DNA of 64,000 nucleotides, taken from contig VXPO01000155.1 of assembly GCA_009839505.1 (NCBI GenBank), positions 101,905 to 165,904 on the forward strand, in the 5' to 3' direction. The stretch comes from Gammaproteobacteria bacterium. GTDB lineage: Bacteria; Pseudomonadota; Gammaproteobacteria; Pseudomonadales; Azotimanducaceae. The position numbers and the translations under genes were made by a program. This document shows positions 19,454-27,163 of this stretch, in pieces (positions within the stretch are counted from its first letter, which is position 1; every line of letters begins with the position of its first letter). The notes under the pieces were generated by a model. That model was given only the letters and a program-made list of their open reading frames with translations. It was not told the DNA's origin and ran no database searches.

Positions 19454-20437
19454 TCATGGGCGGACGCGCACCGGCTTGCCCACTTCCGCAGAACGGTAGG
19501 CGGCCTCGGTGAGCCGCGAGACCTGCAGCGCGAAGTCCGGGGCCTCGTATCGTGCGAGCCCGTTGCGGATCCAGGCGAAGAACGCGCGGTCGGGCGACGA
19601 CGGACGGATGCGCTTCGGCGGCTGAACCGGCTCGTCGTTGAGCAGCATCGAGCGAACGCGCCACTGGTGCTGGTGCAGCACCAGCGATCCCTTGCTGCCG
19701 CTGATGACCAACCGTTCGTCGTGGCGCGAGGCGTTGCCGGTGCTTGTCAGCGTGCCGATGGCGTCGTTGGCGAAGCGCACCACCACGCCGCCGTTGATGT
19801 CGACGGCGCGGCCCACGTTGTCGAACGACCCCGAGACGAACTTCGGCTGCAGGCCCGTGACCCACAGGGTGGACGCAACGAGATGGCTGCCCGTATCCAT
19901 GAACATCCCGCCGCCGGACAACTCCGGGTCGAGTCGCCAACCACCTATACCGAGCCAGTTCTGCGTCACATAGGCGACGACACCTCGAATCTCGCCCAGG
20001 GTGCCGTTGTGAACCAGTTCCCGGGCGTAGACGAAGTGCGGCATCCAGTGGCGCTGGTAGGCAACCACCAGCGCTAGTCCGCTGTCGGCGGAAAGGGCCA
20101 GCAGGCGCTTGGCCTGGGTGGGCTGGATAACCAACGGCTTTTCGATCAGGACGTGCATTCCGCCTTCGAGACATGCCTTCGCCTGGGGGTAGTGGTCTTT
20201 GTGCGGGGTGCTGATCAATACCCCGTCGGCCTGGGTTTCGCGGAGCATCGATCGCCAGTTGGAGAAGTAGGGGATCTCGTGGCCCGCCCTCGCCATAAGC
20301 GCCTGTGCCTGGCGCTCGACCGGATCCGCAACCCCGACGATCTCTACGGCACCATCGGCCGCGATGCGGGGAACATGGGCGCCACGCATGTTCCCCCCCG
20401 CCCCCATGAGCATGACGTTCAGACGCTTCTTCGGCAT
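19454..20437 (-). CDS. Gfo/Idh/MocA family NAD(P)-dependent oxidoreductase
   Basis: 327 residues from MPKKRLNVML, chosen because AGGAAGG lies seven bases upstream; an ATG eight codons earlier is less likely. Rossmann motif MGAGGNMRGAHVPRI, family motif LIEKPLVIQ (the E-K-P motif), and the substrate-domain block GGGMFMDTGSHLVAS with His. Members oxidise or reduce sugars, inositols and their derivatives. The neighbouring methyltransferase suggests a small catabolic operon, but the substrate is unknown. Confidence 0.88.
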   Translation of the reverse strand: MPKKRLNVMLMGAGGNMRGAHVPRIAADGAVEIVGVADPVERQAQALMARAGHEIPYFSNWRSMLRETQADGVLISTPHKDHYPQAKACLEGGMHVLIEKPLVIQPTQAKRLLALSADSGLALVVAYQRHWMPHFVYARELVHNGTLGEIRGVVAYVTQNWLGIGGWRLDPELSGGGMFMDTGSHLVASTLWVTGLQPKFVSGSFDNVGRAVDINGGVVVRFANDAIGTLTSTGNASRHDERLVISGSKGSLVLHQHQWRVRSMLLNDEPVQPPKRIRPSSPDRAFFAWIRNGLARYEAPDFALQVSRLTEAAYRSAEVGKPVRVRP

Positions 20438-20570
20438 GGCGCATCCTTCCTGAGCGGGCATTGGTCTTGTTCCTCACGAGTATGGGGATCGGCCATCGGC
20501 CTGACAACGCCGTGACGGCCGCGAACCCGGCGTGTCAATATCCGCGGTCGATCTCGATGCGCGAACAGCC

Positions 20571-22196
20571 ATGACCCACTGGTATCCCAAGCGTCGCTTC
20601 GGTGACCTCCCCGACGAGATGGCCGCTAGGTTCCCCAATCGAGAGGCGCTGGTCTTCGAGGACGATCGCTACACCTTCGCCGAGCTGAGGTCCGAGATCG
20701 ACGGTGCCGCCAAGGCGCTGATGGCCCTCGGCGTCGCCCGGGGCGACCACGTCTCGCTGTGGCTTAACAACCGCTCGGAGTGGATCTTCCTCATGTACGC
20801 ACTGGCCAAGGTCGGTGCGGTGCAGGTGCCGGTCAACACGCGGTTCCGCACCAACGACCTCGAGTACGTGCTGCGCCAGTCCGACAGTGCGATGCTGATC
20901 ACCCACGACACCTCCGGCCCCATCGACTACCTGGACATGGTGCGTCAGGTGGTCGACCTGCCGGACGAGGGCGAGCAGGTCGACGACGAGTCGTTCCCGG
21001 AGCTCGGCCGTGTGGTCATCGTTGGCGATGGTGACTACGAAGGTACGGTTTCTTGGGCGACCGGGCTGTCACGCGCCGAGGAGGTCTCGGACGATGAGCT
21101 CGCCGAACGCGCCGCCGCCGTGGACCCCGACGATGCGGTGTTCATGATGTACACCTCCGGCACGACCGGATTCCCAAAGGGCGTGCTCCACGACCACCGG
21201 CTCATCCGCAATGTCGAGGAGCGCGCGTTCCGCATGGCGGTCACCGAGAACGACACGATCATGAGCTACCTGCCGCTGTTCCACGCCTTCGGTTACTCGG
21301 AGGCGGCGTTGATGTCCATGGCGACAGGTGCCAGGCAGATCCTCACGGAGACCTTCGACCCCGACGAGTCGTTGGATCTCGTCGAGCGCGAACGCGCCAC
21401 CATCGCCCACGGCTTCGAGGCCCATATGCAGATGCTGTGCGACGCCCAGGAAGCCCGGCCGCGCGACCTGTCGAGCCTGCGCACGGGCGTCTTCGCCGCC
21501 GGCATGCACAGCGCAACGCCGGTCGCGCGGCGGGGCGAGCGGGTGATGGCACCCTTGAAGGCGCTCTCCGCTTACGGCATGACCGAGATGTGGGTGGGCG
21601 CGGCGCTGTCGGCGTTGGACGACGACCGCCCGCACCGCCTAGAGACCTCGGGCTATCCGGCGCCGGGCTACGAGTTCAAGGTGGTCGACCCGGAGACCGG
21701 CGAGCAGCAGCCGGATGGCGTGGCAGGCGAGTTGCGGGTCAAGAGCTACGCGCTCATGAAGGGCTACTACAATAAGCCCAAGGAAACGGCCGAGTCCTAC
21801 GATGCCGACGGCTGGTTCTGCACCGGCGACATGGCCGAACACCACGCCGACGGCTACATCCGCTTCCTAGGCCGTTTCAAGGACATGCTCAAGGTCGGCG
21901 GCGAGAACGTCGACCCGATGGAAGTGGAAGGACTATTGCTCGAACACCCGGCCGTGCAGCAGGTCGCCGTGGTCGGCCTGCCGGACCGACGGCTGGCGGA
22001 AGTACCGGTGGCCTTCGTCGAACCAAAACCCGGTGCCGAAGTCGAAGCCGGCGATATCCTCGCCTACTGTCGCGGCAAGGTCGCGAGCTTCAAGATTCCC
22101 CGCCATGCGGTCTTTCTCGACGAGTTTCCCATGACGGCGTCCGGCAAGATCCGCAAGGTGGAACTACGGGAAGAGGCCAAACGCCGGTTGCCGTAG
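20571..22196 (+). CDS. AMP-dependent acyl-CoA synthetase (class I adenylate-forming)
   Basis: 541 residues from ATG 20571 (a GTG 13 codons upstream is possible but has no ribosome site). Motifs in order: YTSGTTGFPKGV (P-loop), LPLFHAFGYSEA, SAYGMTEMW, WFCTGDMAE, GRFKDMLKVGGENV and the C-terminal catalytic Lys in MTASGKIRKVEL. It activates a carboxylic acid as the acyl-adenylate and then acyl-CoA. Chain length cannot be read, though the layout resembles medium/long-chain fatty-acid CoA ligases. It is divergent from the oxidoreductase at 19454. Confidence 0.9.
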   Translation: MTHWYPKRRFGDLPDEMAARFPNREALVFEDDRYTFAELRSEIDGAAKALMALGVARGDHVSLWLNNRSEWIFLMYALAKVGAVQVPVNTRFRTNDLEYVLRQSDSAMLITHDTSGPIDYLDMVRQVVDLPDEGEQVDDESFPELGRVVIVGDGDYEGTVSWATGLSRAEEVSDDELAERAAAVDPDDAVFMMYTSGTTGFPKGVLHDHRLIRNVEERAFRMAVTENDTIMSYLPLFHAFGYSEAALMSMATGARQILTETFDPDESLDLVERERATIAHGFEAHMQMLCDAQEARPRDLSSLRTGVFAAGMHSATPVARRGERVMAPLKALSAYGMTEMWVGAALSALDDDRPHRLETSGYPAPGYEFKVVDPETGEQQPDGVAGELRVKSYALMKGYYNKPKETAESYDADGWFCTGDMAEHHADGYIRFLGRFKDMLKVGGENVDPMEVEGLLLEHPAVQQVAVVGLPDRRLAEVPVAFVEPKPGAEVEAGDILAYCRGKVASFKIPRHAVFLDEFPMTASGKIRKVELREEAKRRLP

Positions 22197-22208
22197 GTCG
22201 GAATCGCA

Positions 22209-22264
22209 TTGCACCCCGTTGCTACAATATCCTATGATTTGTCCAAGATAGACATTCTGGACAA
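22209..22264 (+). promoter_or_regulatory. Promoter and palindromic operator of the Phd/PIN toxin-antitoxin operon
   Basis: A -35-like TTGCAC (22209-22214) and a near-consensus -10 TATGAT (22233-22238) are 18 bp apart. Overlapping the start region is a 7-bp inverted repeat, TTGTCCA (22239-22245) and TGGACAA (22258-22264), with centres one to two helical turns apart. This is where a Phd-type antitoxin would bind for autoregulation. The antitoxin ATG follows six bases later. Confidence 0.6.
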
Positions 22265-22269
22265 CACCA

Positions 22270-22515
22270 ATGCGCTACGTGTCCGCGTCCGAAGCCAAGC
22301 AGCGACTGGCGGCGGTTCTCGATGCGGTTCAGCGGGAGCCCGTCACGATTCGCCGACAGAATCGGGAGGTCGCCGTGGTCATCTCACCCTTGGACTATCG
22401 GCGGCTCACCACGACCAACGTCGCCGAGTTCCAGCGCTTCTGTGATCGTGTATCCGAGGTGGCCAAGGCGCGCGGACTGACCGAGGACGCGCTCGACGGG
22501 TTGCTCGGCACCTGA
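22270..22515 (+). CDS. Type II antitoxin, Phd/YefM family
   Basis: 81 residues with the Phd/YefM fold: MRYVSASEAKQRLAAVLDAVQ, then EPVTIRRQNREVAVVISPLDYRRL, and a C-terminal tail rich in acidic and helical residues that would neutralise the toxin. The PIN gene starts one to four bases after the stop. A palindrome at 22239-22264 is the likely binding site. Neighbouring repeats make this a probable mobile or plastic spot. Confidence 0.85.
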   Translation: MRYVSASEAKQRLAAVLDAVQREPVTIRRQNREVAVVISPLDYRRLTTTNVAEFQRFCDRVSEVAKARGLTEDALDGLLGT

Positions 22516-22516
22516 G

Positions 22517-22921
22517 TTGGTGCGCGTCGTCATCGACACGAATGTTTGGGTCAGTCGTCTGTTGCTGGCTGGCTCCGATCCGGCACGGGCCATCGACAAG
22601 GCCCTGGCGACGGCCGACGTCGTAGTATCCGAGCCGTTGGTCGAAGAACTGGCGGAAGTGCTGTCGCGGGCGAAGTTCGATCGGTACGTAACGCTTCCCG
22701 ATCGCGAAGAGTTCCTGCGTCGCGTCTTGCAGGTCGCCACCACCGTGCCGGTCTTGTCCGAGATCAACGACTGCCGTGATCCCGACGACAATCGGCTATT
22801 GGCACTGGCGTTGGATTCGCAAAGCGACTACATCGTTACCGGTGATCGCGACCTTCTGTCGATGAACCCATGGCGGGGAATCGCGATCATGTCGCCAAGC
22901 GACTTCCTCGACCCAGCCTAG
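22517..22921 (+). CDS. PIN-domain toxin (putative endoribonuclease) of a type II pair
   Basis: About 134 residues. The PIN acidic residues are present: Asp in VVIDTNVWVSRL, Glu in VSEPLVEELAEVL, Asp in DCRDPDDNRLL and Asp in YIVTGDRDLL. Family members cleave RNA and are held inactive by the upstream antitoxin. Starts possible at TTG 22517 or GTG 22520. The stop TAG lies within a CTAG at which a truncated family B repeat begins, so the gene's end coincides with a repeat boundary. Confidence 0.87.
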   Translation: MVRVVIDTNVWVSRLLLAGSDPARAIDKALATADVVVSEPLVEELAEVLSRAKFDRYVTLPDREEFLRRVLQVATTVPVLSEINDCRDPDDNRLLALALDSQSDYIVTGDRDLLSMNPWRGIAIMSPSDFLDPA

Positions 22922-22984
22922 GGTGATCGGTCGGTGGGGGCTGGGGCCGGACGCCGAGCCCGCGAGGCGTCTTGGCGGCGCTAG
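22918..22984 (+). repeat. Family B repeat, truncated copy (B1)
   Basis: From CTAG (shared with the toxin stop) through GGTGAT, GTGGGGGCTGGGGCCGG, the hairpin GACGCC/GGCGTC and GGCGGCGCTAG. It corresponds to the 3' half of the full element and is followed directly by copy B2, the shared CTAG joining them. The left palindrome is missing. Confidence 0.8.
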
Positions 22985-23088
22985 CAGCCTGTCGGACTTC
23001 GGCGCGCCACCGGCGAAGTCGACAGGGTGATAGGCAGGTGGGGGCTGGGGCCGGACGCCGAGCCCGCGAGGCGTCTTGGCGGCGCTAG
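22981..23088 (+). repeat. Family B repeat, full copy (B2), CTAG-bounded
   Basis: CTAGCAGCCTGTCGGACTTC forms an imperfect palindrome with GCGAAGTCGACAGG. This is followed by GTGGGGGCTGGGGCCGG and a second hairpin, GACGCC/GGCGTC, ending GGCGGCGCTAG. It matches the copy inside the Lhr helicase gene (45422-45530) over its whole length apart from one base and a few substitutions in the palindrome. The right CTAG is shared with a MITE terminal sequence. Confidence 0.85.
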
Positions 23089-23099
23089 CCCGGATATCT
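23085..23099 (+). repeat. Solo MITE terminal repeat
   Basis: CTAGCCCGGATATCT is identical over 15 bases to the left end of the 266-bp element at 50209-50474. No matching right end is seen nearby, so this looks like a relic or a nested insertion at CTAG. Confidence 0.65.
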
Positions 23100-23111
23100 C
23101 ACCACGGATCG

Positions 23112-23546
23112 TCAAGTGACCTCGAAGCCGCTGACGCGACTGCGAAGTTCCTCCTTCGTCACGTCTTCGACCTTCTGGCCGATCATCCACCGGTAGCCGA
23201 AGGGATCGACGAACACGCCGCGTCGTTCCCCGTCGGCCTGTTCGGCCACTACGCGCTCCGTCGTTGCGCCCGCCTCCACAAGGCGAGCCGCGGCCGCGTC
23301 CGCATCCGGAACCTCGAGGTGCAGGGCGACGGCGGCACCACCCAAGGTCTTGGGGCTCAGCGCGTTGAAGTCCGGGTACTCGTCCGACAGGAAGAGCCTG
23401 GTGCCGTCGATGGAGATCTCGGCATGGCCGATCCGGCCTTCGGGGTCGGTGAACCGTGGTCCCGTCTCCTCGGCACCGAAGGCCCGACGATAGAAGTCGA
23501 TGGCGGCCGCCCCGTCGTGGACGCAGAGGTAGGCTGTGATGCTCAT
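23112..23546 (-). CDS. VOC/glyoxalase-superfamily protein (PhnB-like)
   Basis: 144 residues from MSITAYLCVHDG; the frame is open upstream but that part is repeat DNA. Pattern AAAIDFYRRAFGAEE, ALHLEVPDADAAAARLVEAG and VFVDPFGYRWMIGQK is typical of PhnB-like VOC proteins. A metal site is not certain: the usual first His is replaced by VHDG and the late Glu is not obvious. Function unknown. The start codon sits at the edge of a family C repeat. It follows the isomerase gene on the same strand after a 100-bp gap. Confidence 0.82.
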   Translation of the reverse strand: MSITAYLCVHDGAAAIDFYRRAFGAEETGPRFTDPEGRIGHAEISIDGTRLFLSDEYPDFNALSPKTLGGAAVALHLEVPDADAAAARLVEAGATTERVVAEQADGERRGVFVDPFGYRWMIGQKVEDVTKEELRSRVSGFEVT

Positions 23547-23598
23547 GCCAGACGCGATCGCTTCGCGGTCGCCCCGAGAATTCGCTCCGCGAGTTCTC
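23541..23598. repeat. Dispersed repeat, family C copy 1
   Basis: Runs from GCTCATG through GCGATCGC-TTC-GCGGTCGC (a stem with one mismatch and a three-base loop) and CCCCGAGAATTCGCTCCGCG. About 48 of 57 positions match the copy at 51400-51456. It covers the start codon and upstream region of the VOC gene. Confidence 0.65.
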
Positions 23599-23646
23599 CC
23601 GGCGGCGAGGCGGCGTTGACCGCCAGGCAATATAGGACAGATTGTT

Positions 23647-24702
23647 TCATTGGAGGCCGAGCACCGTACGGTTGCCCGCGTCGTCCGTTCCCGCCGCGGC
23701 GAAGTCGTCGAACGCCTTGTCGGTGACCCGGATGATGTGGTCGCGGATGAACTCGGCGCCTTCGCGCGCGCCGTCTTCCTGGTGCTTCAGGCAGCACTCC
23801 CACTCCAGCACCGCCCAGCCGTCGAAGTCGTGGGCGGCGAACTTCGAGAAGATCGAGCGGAAGTCGATCTGGCCGTCGCCGAGGCTGCGAAAGCGGCCCG
23901 GGCGGTCGACCCAGTCTTGGTAGCCGCCGTAGACGCCGGCCCGGCCGTTGGCATTGAACTCCGCATCCTTGACGTGAAACATCTTGATCCGCTCGTGGTA
24001 GATGTCGATGAACGCCAAGTAGTCGAGCTGCTGCAGGATGAAGTGGCTCGGGTCGTAGAGGATGTTCGCCCGCGGATGGCCGTCCACCTCCGCAAGGAAG
24101 CGCTCGAAGGTCACGCCGTCGTGCAGATCCTCCCCCGGGTGAATCTCGTAGCAGCAGTCGACGCCCGAGTCCTCGAACACGTCGAGGATCGGCCGCCAGC
24201 GGGCCGCTAGTTCGGCGAATCCCGTGTCCACCAAGCCGGGCGGCCGTTGCGGCCACGGGTACATCATCGGCCACAGCAGGGCACCGGAGAACGTGACGTG
24301 CGCCGTGAGACCGAGGTTGGCACTGGCCTTCGCCGCGAGCTTCACCTGCTCGATGGCCCACTTCGTCCGCTCGGCCGGCTTGCCGTGCAGTTCGGCGGGG
24401 GCAAAACCATCGAACAGTCGGTCGTATGTGGGATGCACCGCGACCAACTGGCCCTCGAGGTGGGTGGACAGCTCGGTGATCTCGACGCCGCAGTCGCGCA
24501 CGCGACCGGACAGTTCGTCGCAGTAGCCCTTGCTGTCGGCCGCCTTGGCGACGTCGATGAACGCCGGATTGCCGATGGGCACCTGGATGCCCACGAAACC
24601 CAGGTTGGCCGCCCACTTGGCCATGGACTCGATGTTGTCGAACGGATCCTCGTCGGCCATGAACTGGGCCAGGAAGATCGCCGGGCCTTTGAGTGTCTTC
24701 AT
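23647..24702 (-). CDS. Sugar phosphate isomerase/epimerase (xylose-isomerase-like TIM barrel)
   Basis: 351 residues. The AP-endonuclease-2-like TIM barrel shows GFVGIQVPIGNP, the metal Glu in YEIHPGEDLHDG, Asp/His in ILYDPSHFILQQ, His in MFHVKDAEFN and Glu in WAVLEWECCLKH. These metal-ligand positions indicate an active isomerase or dehydratase. It lies 16 bp downstream of a Gfo/Idh/MocA gene, the usual pair for sugar or inositol-derivative catabolism. The exact substrate is not known. Confidence 0.87.
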   Translation of the reverse strand: MKTLKGPAIFLAQFMADEDPFDNIESMAKWAANLGFVGIQVPIGNPAFIDVAKAADSKGYCDELSGRVRDCGVEITELSTHLEGQLVAVHPTYDRLFDGFAPAELHGKPAERTKWAIEQVKLAAKASANLGLTAHVTFSGALLWPMMYPWPQRPPGLVDTGFAELAARWRPILDVFEDSGVDCCYEIHPGEDLHDGVTFERFLAEVDGHPRANILYDPSHFILQQLDYLAFIDIYHERIKMFHVKDAEFNANGRAGVYGGYQDWVDRPGRFRSLGDGQIDFRSIFSKFAAHDFDGWAVLEWECCLKHQEDGAREGAEFIRDHIIRVTDKAFDDFAAAGTDDAGNRTVLGLQ

Positions 24703-24718
24703 CGTCTACTCCTTCAAG

Positions 24719-25876
24719 TCAGTCTTTGAACGCGAGCCATTGCGCCCCAGCCTGGGCGCTCTCGACCACGGTCTCGATGAACGCCATACCGCGCACGCCA
24801 TCGGCAATGGTGGGGAAGTCCAGGTTCTCCTCGGTGGGCGCCCGCCCCGCCCGCTTCGCCTCCAGGGTGTCCGCGAAATTCCGGTACAGGAGTGCAAATG
24901 CTTCGAGAAACCCCTCCGGATGTCCGGCGGGCAGGCGGGTCGCGCCCGTGGCGGCGTCACTGACCCCGGGACCGCCGGTGCGGCGCACCTCGTAGGGACG
25001 GTCGGGCCAGCGGACGATGAGCGAGTTGGGTTCCATCTGCGACCACTCGAGACCGCCGGCCTCGCCGTAGACGCGGAGCTTCAGGCCGTTCTCCTCGCCC
25101 ACCGAGATCTGGCTCGCGAACAGCACGCCCTTGGCACCGTTGTCGAAGCGCAAGAGGACGTTGCCGTCGTCTTCGAGCCGGCGCCCAGGCACGAAGGTGG
25201 TGAGGTCGGCGCACAGCGATTCGATCTTCAAGCCGGTGACGTACTCGACGAGGTTCTCGCCATGGGTGCCGATATCGCCCATGCAGCCTGCGGCACCCGA
25301 CCGGGACGGATCGGTGCGCCACTCGGCCTGCTTGTTCCCCTCTCCCTCCAGGCGCTCGGCAAGCCAGCCCTGGATGTATTCCACCACCACTCGGCGAACC
25401 TTTCCGAAAGCCCCGGAACGCACGAGATGGCGCGCCTCCTTCACCATGGGGTAGCCGGTGTAGTTGTGGGTGAGGCCGAATACGAGACCCTTGTCGTCAA
25501 CCAGCGCGGCCAGTTCCCTGGCTTCGGCGAGGTCGAAGGTGACGGGCTTGTCCGACATGACGTGGAAGCCCGCCTCCAAGGCCGCCTTGGCCACCGGGTG
25601 GTGGGTGTGGTTCGGCGTCGCGATGACCACGAAGTCCATGCGCTCACCCTCGGCCCGGGCAGCCTCCGACGCCATCATCTCGGTGTAGGTGCCGTAGCTG
25701 CGCGACGCGTCGATGCCGTAGAGATCCACACCGGCAGCCCGGCTCTTGGCCGGGTCGCTCGAGAACGCCCCGCAGGTCAGCGCGATACGGCCGTCGAGTT
25801 CCGCCGCCATGCGGTGCACCGCACCGATGAAAGCGCCCTCGCCGCCTCCGACCAGGCCCATCTGTAGTCTTGCCAT
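24719..25876 (-). CDS. Gfo/Idh/MocA family NAD(P)-dependent oxidoreductase
   Basis: 385 residues. Rossmann start MGLVGGGEGAFIGAVHR, then VVIATPNHTHHPVA, the family Lys in VMSDKPVTFDLAEA and the substrate-domain block GAAGCMGDIGTHGENLVEYV. The extended C-terminus with HPEGFLEAFALLYRNFADTL is usual for the IolW/YrbE-like group. First gene of a three-gene minus-strand set with the isomerase and perhaps the VOC gene. Tandem hairpins lie just upstream (25931-25978). Confidence 0.9.
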   Translation of the reverse strand: MARLQMGLVGGGEGAFIGAVHRMAAELDGRIALTCGAFSSDPAKSRAAGVDLYGIDASRSYGTYTEMMASEAARAEGERMDFVVIATPNHTHHPVAKAALEAGFHVMSDKPVTFDLAEARELAALVDDKGLVFGLTHNYTGYPMVKEARHLVRSGAFGKVRRVVVEYIQGWLAERLEGEGNKQAEWRTDPSRSGAAGCMGDIGTHGENLVEYVTGLKIESLCADLTTFVPGRRLEDDGNVLLRFDNGAKGVLFASQISVGEENGLKLRVYGEAGGLEWSQMEPNSLIVRWPDRPYEVRRTGGPGVSDAATGATRLPAGHPEGFLEAFALLYRNFADTLEAKRAGRAPTEENLDFPTIADGVRGMAFIETVVESAQAGAQWLAFKD

Positions 25877-25930
25877 AGGTTCCCCCTGTGCGATGTAGAT
25901 TGAACGGTCATGTTGGGGACGAGGTCAAGG

Positions 25931-25978
25931 CGCGTCGCCGCAAGCGGCGACGCGTTTCGAGTTTGCTTCGCAAACTCG
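25931..25978. repeat. Two tandem perfect hairpins in a 227-bp gap
   Basis: CGCGTCGCCG (25931-25940) pairs with CGGCGACGCG (25945-25954) around CAAG. CGAGTTTGC (25958-25966) pairs with GCAAACTCG (25970-25978) around TTC. The short-loop style resembles the hairpins of the 37984-38094 element. The rest of the gap (25877-26103) holds no gene I can support. Lacking T-runs, these are not classical terminators. Confidence 0.6.
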
Positions 25979-26103
25979 GCGCGCAAGGGAGGTTCTGAGC
26001 AGAGCGTGGATGACTGATCGGTGTCGGTGGTCGGTACCTCCCGAGTACGTTTTCGCGAACTCGCGGAGTAGGATGGAATGCGTCACGTATCAAAGAGTTT
26101 GTA

Positions 26104-26406
26104 ATGGCTACGATTGGTTCAGCTTCAATGGCGAGTCCGGACTTCCCGGTCGAGAGGGTCATGGCGGCACTGGTCCGCCTCGCCGGCGTAATAGCGGTAC
26201 TCTGGGGCGCGTTGATGTTCGCCACCGGGCTCATGATACCCATCGCGCTGATGCTCGCCACCCAAGTCCACGATGCCGCATCGTCATTCGTGTACGCGGC
26301 CCCGATAGCCGCCGGCTTGGGGAATGGCCTCATCTCCATCATCGGAGGCGTCGTTTTGTTCGCCGCGAGTAGGCGGGTGGCCCGGCTCGTGACCAAGGAC
26401 TCGTGA
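26104..26406 (+). CDS. Small two-span membrane protein, unknown
   Basis: 100 residues. Two hydrophobic segments, VRLAGVIAVLWGALMFATGLMIPIALML and AAPIAAGLGNGLISIIGGVVLFAASR, are separated by a short polar loop, and the C-terminus is basic. No family recognised. Codon use matches the neighbours, and it ends 10 bp before the isomerase gene at 26417, which supports expression. ATGs at 26128 or 26161 are alternative starts because no clear ribosome site precedes 26104. Confidence 0.55.
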   Translation: MATIGSASMASPDFPVERVMAALVRLAGVIAVLWGALMFATGLMIPIALMLATQVHDAASSFVYAAPIAAGLGNGLISIIGGVVLFAASRRVARLVTKDS

Positions 26407-26416
26407 GGACCGATTC

Positions 26417-27154
26417 ATGAAGCCGATATCCGTGCAACTCTATTCCTTGCGCGAGGAGTCCCAGCGGGACTTCGACGGCGTGCTCAAGCGGCTGGCCGCC
26501 ATCGGCTACCAGGGCGTGGAACCGTTCAACCTGTTCGGCAAGAGCCCGGAGGGGTTCAAGGCGCAGGTGGAGGATCTCGGCATGAGCGTCTCGTCGAGCC
26601 ATCATCCGTGGGCAAACCGTGCTCCCGTGAACGAGGTGATCGACACCGTGAGCGCCCTCGGCCTGACACGTGCGGCGGGGGGCTTCGGAGCGCAGGACTT
26701 CGCCGACCTCGATGCGGTCAAGCGCACGGCCGACACCGTCAACGGGCTCATCGAAGCGCTCTCCCCCCACGGCCTCGGCCTGTTCCTGCACAACCACTGG
26801 TGGGAGTTCGCCGTGATCGAGGGCAGACTCGGCTATCACTGGCTCGCCGAACTCTGCCCCGAAGTCCAGTTCGAGGTGGACACCTACTGGGCGGCCAACT
26901 TCGGTGCGGTGGACGTGGTCGCCGAGGTGGCGCGCGTCAAGGACCGGGCACCACTCCTGCACATCAAGGACGGTCCGCTGGAGCAGGGCAAGGCCCACGT
27001 GGCGGTGGGCGACGGCAAGATGGACATCGCCGCCATCATCGCCGCAGCCGACCCGGATGTGCTGGAGTGGAACATCGTCGAGCTCGATGAATGCGACACC
27101 GACATGATGACCGCCGTCGAGCGCAGCTACCGCTATCTCGCCGCGATGAGTTGA
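26417..27154 (+). CDS. Sugar phosphate isomerase/epimerase (TIM barrel)
   Basis: 245 residues, somewhat shorter than the usual 260-290. MKPISVQLYSLREES at the start, then YQGVEPFNLFGKS, LFLHNHWWEF, VQFEVDTYWAANFG, LLHIKDGPLEQGKAHVAVGDGKMDI and VLEWNIVELDEC. The His, Asp and Glu positions of the metal site are present. Members act on inosose, xylulose or hydroxypyruvate-type substrates. First in a plus-strand run with very short gaps through the solenoid protein and the aminotransferase. Confidence 0.85.
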   Translation: MKPISVQLYSLREESQRDFDGVLKRLAAIGYQGVEPFNLFGKSPEGFKAQVEDLGMSVSSSHHPWANRAPVNEVIDTVSALGLTRAAGGFGAQDFADLDAVKRTADTVNGLIEALSPHGLGLFLHNHWWEFAVIEGRLGYHWLAELCPEVQFEVDTYWAANFGAVDVVAEVARVKDRAPLLHIKDGPLEQGKAHVAVGDGKMDIAAIIAAADPDVLEWNIVELDECDTDMMTAVERSYRYLAAMS

Positions 27155-27163
27155 TCGGCACCG

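Noticed and set aside
22918..23088. CRISPR-like array from the repeated 50-bp units
   Set aside because: Only two units, unequal, joined at CTAG with no unique spacers and no cas genes; better explained by family B copies.
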